Source of the DNA: Aneurinibacillus tyrosinisolvens
GTDB lineage: Bacteria; Bacillota; Bacilli; Aneurinibacillales; Aneurinibacillaceae
Direction of reading: 5' to 3'
Assembly: GCF_001015055.1 (NCBI RefSeq)
Contig: NZ_BBWZ01000032.1
Span: forward strand, 1-56,468
Length of the DNA: 56,468 nt
Part shown: positions 33,789-43,910 of the stretch, piece after piece
Layout: each line of letters starts with the position of its first letter
Position numbering within the stretch: position 1 is the stretch's first letter
Position numbers and translations under genes: made by a program
Notes under the pieces: model-generated
What the model saw: the letters and a program-made list of their open reading frames with translations, nothing else
What the model was told of the DNA's origin: nothing
Databases searched by the model: none

Positions 33789-34409
33789 ATGATTTTTTCG
33801 GCGAAAAGAGATGTTTTTCTGGACATGCTCTCAAACATAGCTGAAAACGTTAGAGAGTCAGCTCAATACTTTGTCGATTTTAAAATTAAGAATGAAGCGG
33901 ATTTGAAAGAATTCGCAAAGCGAATGAAAGAGTTTGAAACAAAGGGGGATACATACATTCATGAAATTATCGTAGCCCTCAACAAAACATTCATTACACC
34001 GCTGGAACGGGAAGATATCCTGGAGCTGGCGAATACGATGGATGATATCCTCGATGGAATGGAGCAGTGTGCTTCCCGCTTTGAAATGTACAACATTACC
34101 CGGGCAGATAACTACATGGTGCAATTTGTTGATAAAATTCTTCTCAGCACAGAAGAAGTAGCGAAGTCGGCAAAGCTTCTGACGAAGAAAAAATTAATGG
34201 ACATCCGTCCGCATGCGATTAAAATCAATGCTCTTGAATCAGAGTGCGACGAATTGCTCCGTATTAGTATTAAAGAGTTATTCAGTAAAGAAAAAGATCC
34301 GATCAAAATTATCCAGTACAAAGAGTTATATGAACTTCTTGAGAGTATTTCAGACAGCTGTGAAGATGTGGCCGATACCCTTGAGACCATCATCATGCGA
34401 AACGCGTAA
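33789..34409 (+). CDS. DUF47 (PhoU-like) phosphate-transport accessory protein
   Basis: 206-residue all-helical PhoU-like protein: SAKRDVFLDMLSNIAENVRE at the start, EFETKGDTYIHEII near 52, LEREDILELANTMDDILDG near 74 and ISDSCEDVADTLETIIM at the end. DUF47 proteins are paired with PiT transporters and are thought to regulate them. Gene spacing to the PiT gene is 17 bp, one operon. ATG 33789 follows GGAGG. Confidence 0.9.
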   Translation: MIFSAKRDVFLDMLSNIAENVRESAQYFVDFKIKNEADLKEFAKRMKEFETKGDTYIHEIIVALNKTFITPLEREDILELANTMDDILDGMEQCASRFEMYNITRADNYMVQFVDKILLSTEEVAKSAKLLTKKKLMDIRPHAIKINALESECDELLRISIKELFSKEKDPIKIIQYKELYELLESISDSCEDVADTLETIIMRNA

Positions 34410-34426
34410 GGAGAGGCTCTTTTTTT

Positions 34427-35428
34427 ATGGATACTACACTGCTGCTCATTATTTGTATTGTTATTCTGGCGCTGGCATTCGACTTTATTAACGGATTTCA
34501 CGATACAGCCAACGCCATCGCGACCTCTGTGTCCACGCGCGCACTAAGCCCGCGGGCGGCCATCCTGCTTGCCGCCTCCATGAACTTTATTGGTGCGCTG
34601 ACGTTTACGGGTGTCGCGAAAACCGTAAGTAAAGATATTGTCGATCCTTTTACACTGCAGAACGGTTCGATTGTTGTCCTTGCCGCGCTGCTTTCCGCCA
34701 TCGCCTGGAACCTTATTACGTGGTATTACGGTATTCCAAGCAGTTCATCGCACGCACTCATCGGTTCAATTGCCGGAGCTGCCATCGCTTCGGCCGGTAC
34801 GGGCGCGATTAACTATACAGGCTTTATTAAAATACTGGAAGCACTCGTGATTTCTCCCTTTATTGCACTGGCTGTCGGCTTTCTTATGATGAGCCTTTTC
34901 CATGCCATCTTTAAAAACTTCAGCCTAGGAAAAACAAACCGTGGGTTTCGTTTGTTTCAAATTTTCACAGCTGCCCTTCAGTCCTACACTCACGGGACGA
35001 ATGACGCCCAAAAAGCCATGGGAATTATCACCCTGGCCCTTATTGCGGGACATTATCAAACATCCACAGATATTCCAATGTGGGTCCGTGCAGGCGCAGC
35101 TGTCTCCATGGGGATTGGGACTTCCATCGGCGGCTGGAAAATTATTAAAACCGTCGGCGGAAAAATCATGAAGCTGCAGCCTGTTAATGGGGCAGCGGCA
35201 GACTTATCATCAGCTCTTATTATTTTCAGTTTTACAGCACTTAGATTGCCGGTCAGTACAACCCATGTTATTTCTTCCGCTATTATGGGCGTCGGAGCTG
35301 CAAAGCGGGTAAAAGGAGTAAAATGGGGCGTTGCCCGCCGGATTGTGATTACGTGGATTATTACGCTGCCGATATCCGCCCTCCTGGCCGGTCTCATTTA
35401 CAAACTAATCGCTCTCTTCATCCGATAG
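34427..35428 (+). CDS. PiT-family inorganic phosphate transporter
   Basis: 333-residue low-affinity phosphate/cation symporter with ten or so helices. The twin PiT signatures are clear: NGFHDTANAIATSVSTRAL near 24 and SYTHGTNDAQKAMGIITLAL near 190. Typical length of the short bacterial PiT. Cotranscribed with the DUF47 gene and closed by a terminator. Confidence 0.95.
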   Translation: MDTTLLLIICIVILALAFDFINGFHDTANAIATSVSTRALSPRAAILLAASMNFIGALTFTGVAKTVSKDIVDPFTLQNGSIVVLAALLSAIAWNLITWYYGIPSSSSHALIGSIAGAAIASAGTGAINYTGFIKILEALVISPFIALAVGFLMMSLFHAIFKNFSLGKTNRGFRLFQIFTAALQSYTHGTNDAQKAMGIITLALIAGHYQTSTDIPMWVRAGAAVSMGIGTSIGGWKIIKTVGGKIMKLQPVNGAAADLSSALIIFSFTALRLPVSTTHVISSAIMGVGAAKRVKGVKWGVARRIVITWIITLPISALLAGLIYKLIALFIR

Positions 35429-35432
35429 CAAC

Positions 35433-35476
35433 AGAGGAGTACACAGGGGACGTCCCTTGCTGTACTCCTCTTTTTC
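35433..35476. terminator. Rho-independent terminator
   Basis: GAGGAGTACA ... TGTACTCCTC stem followed by TTTTTC, between the convergent PiT gene and the gene at 35475. Confidence 0.8.
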
Positions 35477-35936
35477 ATCTGTCGCATCTATAGATTTGTA
35501 TTTTCACATTGCCGAGCCCCTCCACCGCATGAACGACCATAACACTGAGCTTAGCGTCATTTGCCTTGTCCTGAATTTGCTTCGTTACAAGAAATAAATC
35601 CTGGTATACATAGGAGAAGTCGACATGCTGGGCCGAATATTTCTCTTTCAGCTTCTGGTCGACATCTTTCAGACGCTTGCCTGTAAGCAGCAGCTTCTGT
35701 ACAAGCTGTGCTCCTGCCTGTGGTGTTAATTTGTACGTCGCCTGGTATTCAATAATTTCTTTATACAGGCCGGCAAGCTGGTCGACTGTCTCCTCCCCTT
35801 TTAAGGTTCTGAATGCGGATACGTATTGCTCAGACTGATAAGCCTGGTATTTAGTAAATCCAAGATACAGGCTCATTAATATAAACCCATATACTAAGAT
35901 GTACTTTCCTATTTTTCCCTTCAAACGGGTCCCCAC
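35475..35936 (-). CDS. Hypothetical membrane-anchored protein
   Basis: 153 residues; one membrane helix near 13-30 with a basic N-terminus (positive inside), then a helical soluble domain outside. No family recognised. The ATG lies after an AAGGGTGGG-type site. Not obviously in an operon. Confidence 0.6.
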   Translation of the reverse strand: MGTRLKGKIGKYILVYGFILMSLYLGFTKYQAYQSEQYVSAFRTLKGEETVDQLAGLYKEIIEYQATYKLTPQAGAQLVQKLLLTGKRLKDVDQKLKEKYSAQHVDFSYVYQDLFLVTKQIQDKANDAKLSVMVVHAVEGLGNVKIQIYRCDR

Positions 35937-36056
35937 CCTTCCATCTTTTACGTTTCTACATTTTATTCTTGTCCCTCCCCTGATTATGCCTATTGCCTGT
36001 CAACTTTCCCTTCCCGCAAGCACAGAATAGAAAAAGCCGCCCGCATGCGGACAGCT

Positions 36057-37265
36057 CTAGGATAGAAAATATTCTTTTTCCCAATTTTTTAACTGCTGTT
36101 CCAGTGTGCCCCGATGTGTTTTGTGATGGGCAATCGTATCTTTATGGGCCTGTACTTCCTGGTCCAGCTGGTAACGCCATCTTCTAATCTCTTGAATTTT
36201 ACTGTCGAAATCATGGATCGTCTTGATTCGGTCCATATAATATAGAGGGAGCGTTGTAATCTCTCTTTTCATTGCGATCATTTCGTCAACAAGCTTGAGA
36301 GCAAGACGCTTGCTCTCCTTTTCAGCCTGTGCGTCTGTTATCGTACTATCAATTCTGTGCCAGAGCATTCGCAGCAGCCCTTCTTCCGCCTCGCCCTCTC
36401 CTGTTTGTTTCTTCTCCTCCAGCTTTCCCAGCCTCGTAAGCAGCAGCTTTGCCTTCCCTTCAAAAACACCCTGGAATTTATTTATATCCTGTGGCAGTCT
36501 CCGTCCTAAAGCCAGCTTTGCCTGCTCACGCTCATCCGCGATTTGATCCAGCTGCTTTTGCAATACTTTGATATTTCCCTGTTTTTGCTCAAGCAATCTC
36601 TCTTCCAATTCTATAGAGTATGTATGCTCATCCATCTTCTGCTTCATATGATCGTAAATCCCTTTTTTCTCCTGCCAGAAGTTTAAGAATTCCTGAACGG
36701 CTTCTTCCGTTTTGTCCACATCGCCTGTTTTTCCCCATAGAAAAATACAATATAGAGCAAAAGGAAGAATGCGCTCCCGCAACCGCTGATTTGAAATCAC
36801 AGGAAGCATGCCTAAATCAGGTTCATAAAGCCTCTGTAAATAGATGGCCAGCAATTCCGGATTTGCCTGCAGCTCGATTTCTTTTTCTTCATGGCGGACT
36901 TGTTCTACCTTTTCACCCTCATAAACAAACAAATCAAAGAGAGTATCACCTTGGAACTCCTTCTCGGCCTTCTCAAGCTCCTGAATGGCTTTATTAACAA
37001 TGGTGAGCGTATTGTGAACCAAATCTTCTTTCGTGGTATACATTACTTTCTCATTATGTATCATTCGATTGAACTTCAGGAGCAGCGCAAGAATTAAATC
37101 ATTTCTGGAGCGGCTGGTGAGTGCAGCCGCTTCTCTTTCAAAGGTTGCTGCCAGTTTTCCTGAGAGGAGTTCAATGACATTCGCTTTTCCCATCATTGCC
37201 ACCACCAGGCGCAGTGCCGGATCAGGCAATGAGGCCATGCTGTTCACAAAGGCTTGCTTTTCCAT
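36057..37265 (-). CDS. Hypothetical coiled-coil protein, 402 residues
   Basis: A charged, soluble, mainly helical protein with long coiled coils in its second half (Glu/Lys/Gln-rich from about 205 to the end) and a globular start (MEKQAFVNSMASLPDPALRL). No family recognised and no signal peptide. ATG 37265 is chosen because GGGAG lies 9 bp upstream. Isolated on its strand. It might be a cytoskeletal or scaffold protein, but that is a guess. Confidence 0.6.
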   Translation of the reverse strand: MEKQAFVNSMASLPDPALRLVVAMMGKANVIELLSGKLAATFEREAAALTSRSRNDLILALLLKFNRMIHNEKVMYTTKEDLVHNTLTIVNKAIQELEKAEKEFQGDTLFDLFVYEGEKVEQVRHEEKEIELQANPELLAIYLQRLYEPDLGMLPVISNQRLRERILPFALYCIFLWGKTGDVDKTEEAVQEFLNFWQEKKGIYDHMKQKMDEHTYSIELEERLLEQKQGNIKVLQKQLDQIADEREQAKLALGRRLPQDINKFQGVFEGKAKLLLTRLGKLEEKKQTGEGEAEEGLLRMLWHRIDSTITDAQAEKESKRLALKLVDEMIAMKREITTLPLYYMDRIKTIHDFDSKIQEIRRWRYQLDQEVQAHKDTIAHHKTHRGTLEQQLKNWEKEYFLS

Positions 37266-37486
37266 TATGCTCATCTCCCTTGGCCGGAATATACAATGCT
37301 GCTCTCTTTACTGTATCATATCAAAAAACAATCGGTCTGTTTTGTTCACATTTTCGACAAATTCGACAAAAATAGAAGAAGCATAGAAGGAATAGACTAC
37401 TATCGTTTGACAAAATTCACTTCACTGTCGTGGCATAATAATGATTGTTGTTCTGTTGTTAAATTTTTATTTATACGGAGGTTATC

Positions 37487-37683
37487 ATGAGAGTAGAATG
37501 TCCATTATGTCATACCGCGGAAACATCAGTAAAGAGGGAGCCATACCAGGCATTTGCCTTCATTGTGGAGATATTATTGATTTTGGGTATCCTTCATTTC
37601 CTGCCTACCGGCTAGCCGGTGAAGAAGCCGACGCAAGCATACTGTGCGGACAGGAACAAAAGAAACTGGTTGCGGTCGGCTAA
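37487..37683 (+). pseudogene. Small double-CxxC zinc-ribbon protein with probable 1-base deletion
   Basis: A strong ACGGAGG site precedes ATG 37487, which starts MRVECPLCHTAETSVK (first CxxC). The frame then runs out, while the next frame continues EGAIPGICLHCGDIIDFGYP with the second CxxC and ends VAVG at 37683. One extra A near 37534 would fuse the two into a 65-residue protein. So it is a frameshifted gene or a sequencing error. Confidence 0.55.
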
Positions 37684-37718
37684 CTGTTCGTACGTCTTTT
37701 GCCTGGATTTCACCAGAG

Positions 37719-37749
37719 CCCTCAGCTTTCCGAGGGCTTTTTTTATTTG
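37719..37749 (+). terminator. Rho-independent terminator
   Basis: AGCCCTC ... GAGGGCT stem with TTTTTTTATT. Confidence 0.8.
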
Positions 37750-37854
37750 CCGTGTGATCCTTGTCACCTTGTTACGCGCTCTATGTATGCTATTATGAGG
37801 TATACTTACTATAGAGAAAGATGCGAGAAGTATAAAACTGGAGGTAACTTTTTC

Positions 37855-38247
37855 ATGACTTTTTATTCACCACAAGAAAGCCCGTACGATGCAATCGGCG
37901 GTGCTGAAACGATAAAAAAATTAGTGGCCGCCTTCTATCCGAAAGTAGCCAGGGATCCCTTGCTTAGCCCTATATTTCCTAAAGATTTAACATTAACAGA
38001 AGAAAAACAGTTTATGTTTTTGTCCCAGTTTCTTGGAGGGCCGACACTGTACAGTGACGAGTATGAACACCCGATGATGCGCGCCCGGCATATGCCTTTC
38101 CCTGTCACCCCTAAACGGGCGGAACGCTGGCTGCAGCTCATGAAAGAAGCGATGGATGACATTGGAATGGAAGGCCCGCCCCGTGAATACATGTATAACC
38201 GGCTGATTCAGGTCGCCCACCACATGGTTAATACGCCTGATGAATAG
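37855..38247 (+). CDS. Group II truncated haemoglobin
   Basis: 130 residues, 2-on-2 globin of the GlbO/YjbI type: SPYDAIGGAETIKKLVAAFY at the start, FLGGPTLYSDEY, and RARHMPFPVTPKRAERWL with the proximal haem His. Such proteins bind O2 or handle NO/peroxide. ATG 37855 follows GGAGG; the longer upstream frame is not coding. A promoter with TATACT near 37800 is possible. Confidence 0.92.
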   Translation: MTFYSPQESPYDAIGGAETIKKLVAAFYPKVARDPLLSPIFPKDLTLTEEKQFMFLSQFLGGPTLYSDEYEHPMMRARHMPFPVTPKRAERWLQLMKEAMDDIGMEGPPREYMYNRLIQVAHHMVNTPDE

Positions 38248-38251
38248 CAAG

Positions 38252-38304
38252 AAAAAAGCCATCCCCCCTGCCAAACAGGCAGAGGGGATGGCTTTTTGCG
38301 TTAC
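38252..38304. terminator. Bidirectional terminator
   Basis: AAAGCCATCCCC ... GGGGATGGCTTT stem between the globin gene and the convergent RND permease gene. Confidence 0.85.
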
Positions 38305-41300
38305 GAAGCGTGGGTTATTTCTGGAATTTCATCCACCTTGTTTCTTCCCCGCTTTCTCCCGCTTCTCAGTTTATCTATCCGCATCCGCAGGCCCTCAAAC
38401 AACGAATACAACACCGGCACCAGAACAAGCGTGATTAGCGTATGGAAAATCAAGCCGAAGATAACAATCGTAGCGATAGGAGCTTCAAGCGAACTGCCTT
38501 CCGCCATAGCGAGCGCAAGCGGCAGCATGCCAAGGATGGCGGTTAGCTTTGTCATTAAAATTGGGCGCACCCGGTTTCGCACCGCCTCCAGAATGGCAGG
38601 CTCAAGCTCCATCTTGTCGCGCGTACGGAGCAGGTTAATCCGATCAATTAACAAAATCGCGTTGGATACGACGATGCCGACCAGCATAATAATCCCGACA
38701 TAGCCGAGTTCCGTGAGCGGGCGCTGCGTCACGACTAGGCCGACAACAACGCCGACAACCGCCATCGGAAGCGACAGCAAAATAATAAACGGATGGCTGA
38801 GCCGGTTAAACTGCGCGACCATGATAAGGTAAATCATGCCGATGACCGCCAGGAAAGCAAGCAGGGCACTCTGGGCATTTTCCCCCTGCTGTTTTAACGT
38901 TCCGGCCATCTGAATACTGTATCCTTCCGGCAGAGACATCGAAGCGAGCTTCTTTGCCACTTCCCGGCTGACGGTTCCCGCATCGGAGCCGATAATTTCA
39001 GCGCTCACGTTCGAAATCCGATCTCCGTCTTTATGGGCAATGCTTTTTAAGGCTTTGCTGTATTTCCAATCCACCAGGTCAGCCAGCGGAATATTCAGGC
39101 CGTTCGGTGTCGCAATGGTCACCTGGCGCAGCTGCTCAGGATGCTTCATTAAATTCTCGGGATACCTGGCCACAACGTCCAAATCTAAATCCTCCACCGT
39201 AAATTTCGTTACAGCCTGCTCGTTAATAAGGCCGCCAATCTGGCTCATCAGGCTTTGCTGTGTGATGCCGAATTGATTCATAACGTCCTGTTTCGGCGTG
39301 AGGGTGAGCTTCTCCTCTCCTGCGCTGAAGTCACTATGGGCGTTTTTTACACCCGGTATCGCAGCGAGCATCTCCACTGCTTTATCTGAGAGCTGGCGGA
39401 TTTTTTCTGTATCCTTTCCTTTTACTTCAAGCTCGACCCCGGGCTGAGTCTGGCCGCTGTTTCCAAAGTTAACGTGGGCTCTGTCGATTCCTTTAATCGC
39501 ATTCAGCTTATTGCTAACGTCGAGAAGAATTTGCTCCTTCGGGCGTTTTCGTTCCTCCATACTGACAAGGTTAATGTCCAAATCAATGGCGCTCTCATTC
39601 GTGCGCACGTATAAATCCTTTATTTCCGGAATGGATTTGAAGCTCTTTTCGATTTGCAGCGCCTTCGGGAGCGCACTTTCTACTGTTTCTCCCTTCTGCA
39701 GCACGACGCCGGCACTTACATGGTTCTCATCCACATCTCCCACCGATTCATTTTTTACAAAAGGAGTGAGCAAAAGCGCCCCAACAAGCAAAAGAGCAGC
39801 AAGAGCAACCGTTACAAGCCGACGGCGCAGGGCGAGTGCCGCAAGGCCGGTGAAGAAGCGGGTCAGGCGAGACCTCGTTTGTTCACCTTCACTTTGTGCT
39901 TTCCTGTCATTCTTAAGAAAGCCGTTAGAAAAAACCGGGACAAAGAGCAGCGCCGAAATCGTGGACGCGACAATCGCTGCCGTGATGGTAAACGCCAGGG
40001 TTATCATAATCGGTTTAAACCCGGCTCCCCCGATGCCCGAAACGACAAGCGGAATGAATACAACAATGAGCGTAAGCTGGGAGGTGAGAACCGGGGTTAA
40101 TACCTCCTTCACGCCCAGTTTAATGGACTCCTGCAGTTCTTTTCCTTTCTCCCTGAAATGGTAAATGCTTTCGAGGACGACGATAGCGGCATCTACGATT
40201 AATCCTGTTGACAGACTTAGTGAAATTAAGGTAACGAGGTCAATGTTGTAACCGCCGAATTTCATCCCGATGAATGTCATCATGATAGACAGCGGAAGCG
40301 TAGTAGAAATAATGAGCGTTACCCGCCAGTTTCTTAGAAAGACAAAGAGAATGATAATGGCCAGCGCGCCGCCAATGACTAAATCCCGGCTTAAGTTACT
40401 AATTGCCGGCTTGATAAAAGAAGCGAAATCGACGTAAACAGTCATCCTGTACTGTCCATTGGCTTCCTTATTGATTCTATCAATTACTTGTTTTACTTTA
40501 TCCGACGTACCAATGATGTCGCTGCCCGTTGTTTTCGTCAAAAACAGGTCGACATATTCCTGTCCATTGTATCTGTTAATCGCATCTTTCTTTTTGCCGC
40601 GTAAATCTTCAACAGCAGCCAGGTTGGAAAGAGGGACATCGCCCAGCGACGTTTTAATGAGAAGCCCATTCATCTGCTCCACCGTTTTTAGTGAGTTGTC
40701 AATTTCGACGACGGTATTGAAGCTTGGGTTTTTTAGCGTGCCGATTGCCTGTTTAAGATTCATCGCCTGGAGCTGTCCGGCCACATCCCCCGGCGCGATG
40801 TTGTGTGCCTGCAGTTGGTCAGGCCTAAATGTAATTTGAATCTTGTTTGCGATGTTTGTGTCCGAAACTTCAACTTTTTTGACGCCGTCCACAGCTTCAA
40901 ACTCACTTTTAAACTTTGTTTTGGCCAGGTTATAAAGGACGGGGACATCCTTACCGGACAGAGCGACGCCCATCAGAATTTCAGTCGCCTGATTCCCTTC
41001 CTGTGTAACGATGACATCCTTAATGCTCTTTGGGAAAGAACCCCGCAGCCGGTTTACAGCTGCTTCTACATCCTGCTTTACCTTGGCACCTTTCCCATCC
41101 TCTGCTTCAATATTGAAAGAAGCCGCCCCTGCCGTTGTTGTCGAACGGTAATTTTTAACGTCCGCTATTGATTTGATTTCTTTTTCTACCGGGTCCGTCA
41201 CTTTATTTTCTATTTCTTCCGCAGGTATTGGCGTGCCGGAAACCGTAACGCTAATCCATGGATAATTTCTTTCTGGCATCAATTCCCGTTTAAACGTAAA

Positions 41301-41390
41301 AACAGAAGCGGTCCCCGCAAATAAAATAAAAAAAGTCAGCAAGTAAATAATAAGTTTATGCTTTAGACAGAACTCAATAAATTTTCCCAT
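38301..41390 (-). CDS. RND efflux permease (SwrC/AcrB-like)
   Basis: 1029-residue proton-driven exporter with 12 helices in two halves, each followed by a large extracytoplasmic loop. Visible: N-terminal FCLKHKLIIYLLTFFILFAG, TM4 with a proton-relay Asp in GLIVDAAIVVLES (the second Asp of AcrB is Ala here), and the second-half TM10 segment VGIVVSNAILLIDRINLLRT. Gram-positive members such as SwrC export surfactants or lipids. It is 3 bp downstream of its adaptor gene. No TolC-like partner, as expected for a monoderm cell. Confidence 0.93.
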   Translation of the reverse strand: MGKFIEFCLKHKLIIYLLTFFILFAGTASVFTFKRELMPERNYPWISVTVSGTPIPAEEIENKVTDPVEKEIKSIADVKNYRSTTTAGAASFNIEAEDGKGAKVKQDVEAAVNRLRGSFPKSIKDVIVTQEGNQATEILMGVALSGKDVPVLYNLAKTKFKSEFEAVDGVKKVEVSDTNIANKIQITFRPDQLQAHNIAPGDVAGQLQAMNLKQAIGTLKNPSFNTVVEIDNSLKTVEQMNGLLIKTSLGDVPLSNLAAVEDLRGKKKDAINRYNGQEYVDLFLTKTTGSDIIGTSDKVKQVIDRINKEANGQYRMTVYVDFASFIKPAISNLSRDLVIGGALAIIILFVFLRNWRVTLIISTTLPLSIMMTFIGMKFGGYNIDLVTLISLSLSTGLIVDAAIVVLESIYHFREKGKELQESIKLGVKEVLTPVLTSQLTLIVVFIPLVVSGIGGAGFKPIMITLAFTITAAIVASTISALLFVPVFSNGFLKNDRKAQSEGEQTRSRLTRFFTGLAALALRRRLVTVALAALLLVGALLLTPFVKNESVGDVDENHVSAGVVLQKGETVESALPKALQIEKSFKSIPEIKDLYVRTNESAIDLDINLVSMEERKRPKEQILLDVSNKLNAIKGIDRAHVNFGNSGQTQPGVELEVKGKDTEKIRQLSDKAVEMLAAIPGVKNAHSDFSAGEEKLTLTPKQDVMNQFGITQQSLMSQIGGLINEQAVTKFTVEDLDLDVVARYPENLMKHPEQLRQVTIATPNGLNIPLADLVDWKYSKALKSIAHKDGDRISNVSAEIIGSDAGTVSREVAKKLASMSLPEGYSIQMAGTLKQQGENAQSALLAFLAVIGMIYLIMVAQFNRLSHPFIILLSLPMAVVGVVVGLVVTQRPLTELGYVGIIMLVGIVVSNAILLIDRINLLRTRDKMELEPAILEAVRNRVRPILMTKLTAILGMLPLALAMAEGSSLEAPIATIVIFGLIFHTLITLVLVPVLYSLFEGLRMRIDKLRSGRKRGRNKVDEIPEITHAS

Positions 41391-41393
41391 CCT

Positions 41394-42749
41394 TTATTCC
41401 CCCTTCGGCTCCACTTTTTCACCTTCCAGGAGGAAAGAGATGCCGGAAGCGATGACCTGGTCCCCTGGGTTAATGCCTGAGAGAATTTCAATCTTGTCGC
41501 CGATAATTTGTCCGGCTTCAATCATTCGCTTCTTGACTGTTCCATTCTCTGCAACAAGCACATATCGCCCTTTGTCTCCTACGCCTAAACACTGGAGCGG
41601 AAGAATGAAACCTGTTGAGAGTGTGCGGGGCAATTCTACATTGGCAACCATTCCCCCACGCCATACCCCATCAGGGTTTGGTGCTGTTATTTCTACGTTG
41701 TATTTGCCTGTTGCCGAATCGGCCAGCGGGGAAATAAACGTAACGGTGCCCGTCGTTTTGCTTCCGTCTTCCCGGTTCATTGTTATTTTTTTGCCTGCAG
41801 CAAACTGGCTAATGAGAGACGGCTCAATTTGGACGCTTACTTTTATCTGTGATAAATCAACGAGAGTGGCGACCGCAGTCCCCGGTGAAACCATATCCCC
41901 GACATAAGGAGTTACCTCGGCAATCGTGCCGGAGAAAGGAGCGGTTATTTTTGCGTCCTGAATGTTCTTATTTGCCTGTGTGATGCCATTTTTCGCACTG
42001 GCCACTTCGGTCGCTGTGGAAGCCAGACGATCCGTATTGTCCTTTTCCGCCTGGACTGCTTTCTGCCTTTGTTGAGCCGTTAATTGCTTTTGCTCCAGCA
42101 ATCTTTTTTTCTGCCCTTCGAGCGCGGTAAGCTGTACCTGCTCACTTTGCAATGATAATTCAGCCTGATCCACCTTTATTTTTAGGTTATCTACCTCTAC
42201 CCTGGACACGGCACCACTCGCAAATAGTGCTTCGTTTCTCTGAAGGTCAGTCTTATCCTGATTCAACGTTTGGTTATCATTTTCAATTTTGATTTTCTGC
42301 TTTTTTATAGCGTCCTCTGTGTTGGCCAGTGAGTCGTCTGTCTGTTTCATGCTGTTATCGTATGTATCAGTAACCTTACTGTCCCCCTTGAGAATTTTAG
42401 CCCGTTTTATCTGCGCCTCCTGAATCTGCGCAGAAGACAGGGCAAGGGAGCTCTGGTATGCTGATGTATCAAGGGCTCCCAGAACCTGCCCTGCCTTCAC
42501 CTGCATCCCTTTCTTCACCGGTAAGCTAATAATTTTTCCTGACGTTCCGAAAGCCAGCTTCACCTCTTGTTTCGCCTGGACGACACCTGATTTGGTCAGC
42601 ATGATGGGCTGCTGCTGCTGCGCTATCTTAATGATTTCTACAACCTTTGCTTTTTTTGCTTCTTCCGGCGCCTTGGAGGCTGCAGGCTGGCTGCAGCCGG
42701 AACTGACGGCCAGGATAGCGATAATCGGTAAAATCAATCTTTTTTTCAC
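41394..42749 (-). CDS. RND/MFP efflux adaptor lipoprotein
   Basis: 451-residue membrane-fusion protein. A lipobox signal (IIAILAVSSGC) anchors it; then two biotinyl-lipoyl halves (KKGMQVKAGQVLGALD and the KITAPFSGTIAEV strand) enclose an unusually long coiled-coil hairpin (about 120-245). GTG 42749 is chosen as start because AGGGAG is 6 bp upstream and it gives a proper lipoprotein signal; the longer frame to 42821 does not. Works with the RND permease downstream. Confidence 0.9.
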   Translation of the reverse strand: MKKRLILPIIAILAVSSGCSQPAASKAPEEAKKAKVVEIIKIAQQQQPIMLTKSGVVQAKQEVKLAFGTSGKIISLPVKKGMQVKAGQVLGALDTSAYQSSLALSSAQIQEAQIKRAKILKGDSKVTDTYDNSMKQTDDSLANTEDAIKKQKIKIENDNQTLNQDKTDLQRNEALFASGAVSRVEVDNLKIKVDQAELSLQSEQVQLTALEGQKKRLLEQKQLTAQQRQKAVQAEKDNTDRLASTATEVASAKNGITQANKNIQDAKITAPFSGTIAEVTPYVGDMVSPGTAVATLVDLSQIKVSVQIEPSLISQFAAGKKITMNREDGSKTTGTVTFISPLADSATGKYNVEITAPNPDGVWRGGMVANVELPRTLSTGFILPLQCLGVGDKGRYVLVAENGTVKKRMIEAGQIIGDKIEILSGINPGDQVIASGISFLLEGEKVEPKGE

Positions 42750-42924
42750 AACGGTCTCCCTACTCTCTTTTTTCTTTTCAGCACGACTTGCCCGGGTAGA
42801 ACGGATAAGATGGCATTCCATATGTTTCCACTCTTATTTTACCAACCATTTTTTTCCGTTTCCTCCGCCTCCAGACGGAGGACGGCTCCTACGATAATCG
42901 TATTTTCTTGCCTAAAATAATGCA

Positions 42925-42968
42925 AAAAGGCTCCTTCCACTCAAACTTTGAGCCGGAAGGAGCCTTTT
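42925..42968 (-). terminator. Rho-independent terminator
   Basis: AAAGGCTCCTTCC ... GGAAGGAGCCTTT stem past the lytic transglycosylase stop. Confidence 0.85.
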
Positions 42969-42979
42969 CAGTATAAAAC

Positions 42980-43747
42980 CTATGCCATATGCGACATCAT
43001 GGCGGTTATTTTGCGTACATAATTCTGTGTTTCTTTAAACGGCGGGATTCCCCCGTACTTTTTTACATTTCCCGGCCCCGCATTGTAAGCGGCCAGCGAT
43101 AAAGAGATATCACCGTCATACTTATCCAGCATCGACTTTAAATACCGGGTGCCCCCATCTATATTTTCCTCTATGCTAAACGGATTTTTCACACCGAGGT
43201 ACGACGCCGTGTTTGGCATTAACTGCATGAGACCCATCGCCCCAACACCTGACTGAGCATTCGGGTCAAATCCGCTCTCCTGGTGAATGACTGCCCGCAG
43301 CAAATTTTGCGGAACGCTATACTTCGCGGCTGCCGCAGCAATGGCACGCTCAATCTCATTCTTCGTTCCGGATACGGGAACTGCTGGTGCATTGTCCGCT
43401 GCCGGATATGAAATCGGCGCTGTGTTCAATACAGGTGTGGAAATGGCAGGTACAATCGGCTCCCCGTCCTGTTCGCCAGTACCGTCTCCGGTCATCTGAA
43501 ACGCCGGGTTCATTTGATACGATGCTGTAAGCATGGCGTTCAGAAAGGAAGAACCACTTCCGTTTTGATCTGGATTATTAATAAGCGCAGCGCTCTCATC
43601 CTTTACGGCTGCCGCGAGCAGATCTGAGAATGTTTCCGATTGTGCGGATAACATCTGCTGCCCCAGCTTTTCCTTTAGCTTCGGATCTTTCTCGGCAAGA
43701 GACAGAACAACCGTTTCGGCCAGCCAGCGCGACGAAGCAACTTCCAT
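42980..43747 (-). CDS. Lytic transglycosylase, SLT domain (CwlQ-like)
   Basis: 255 residues. The C-terminal 110 hold a goose-lysozyme-like SLT fold: [20 protein letters not shown] (catalytic Glu), [16 protein letters not shown] and [16 protein letters not shown]. The N-terminal half is a low-complexity Ser/Pro/Ala region without a signal peptide, as in Bacillus CwlQ (YjbJ). It cuts peptidoglycan glycan strands. ATG 43747 follows GAAGGGG at 9 bp. Confidence 0.9.
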   Translation of the reverse strand: MEVASSRWLAETVVLSLAEKDPKLKEKLGQQMLSAQSETFSDLLAAAVKDESAALINNPDQNGSGSSFLNAMLTASYQMNPAFQMTGDGTGEQDGEPIVPAISTPVLNTAPISYPAADNAPAVPVSGTKNEIERAIAAAAAKYSVPQNLLRAVIHQESGFDPNAQSGVGAMGLMQLMPNTASYLGVKNPFSIEENIDGGTRYLKSMLDKYDGDISLSLAAYNAGPGNVKKYGGIPPFKETQNYVRKITAMMSHMA

Positions 43748-43910
43748 CTTGTATACCCCTTCCACTCTCATTCATATTCTCCTATTTTACCTTTTTTTCC
43801 CGCAACAAAAAAGAACTATTTTCCCGTTCTTATTTCCACCATAATGATAGGGAAATTTTACACGTGTTCCTGTCCCCTGTATACTAATGTAAAAAAGGAG
43901 GAATCGTACT

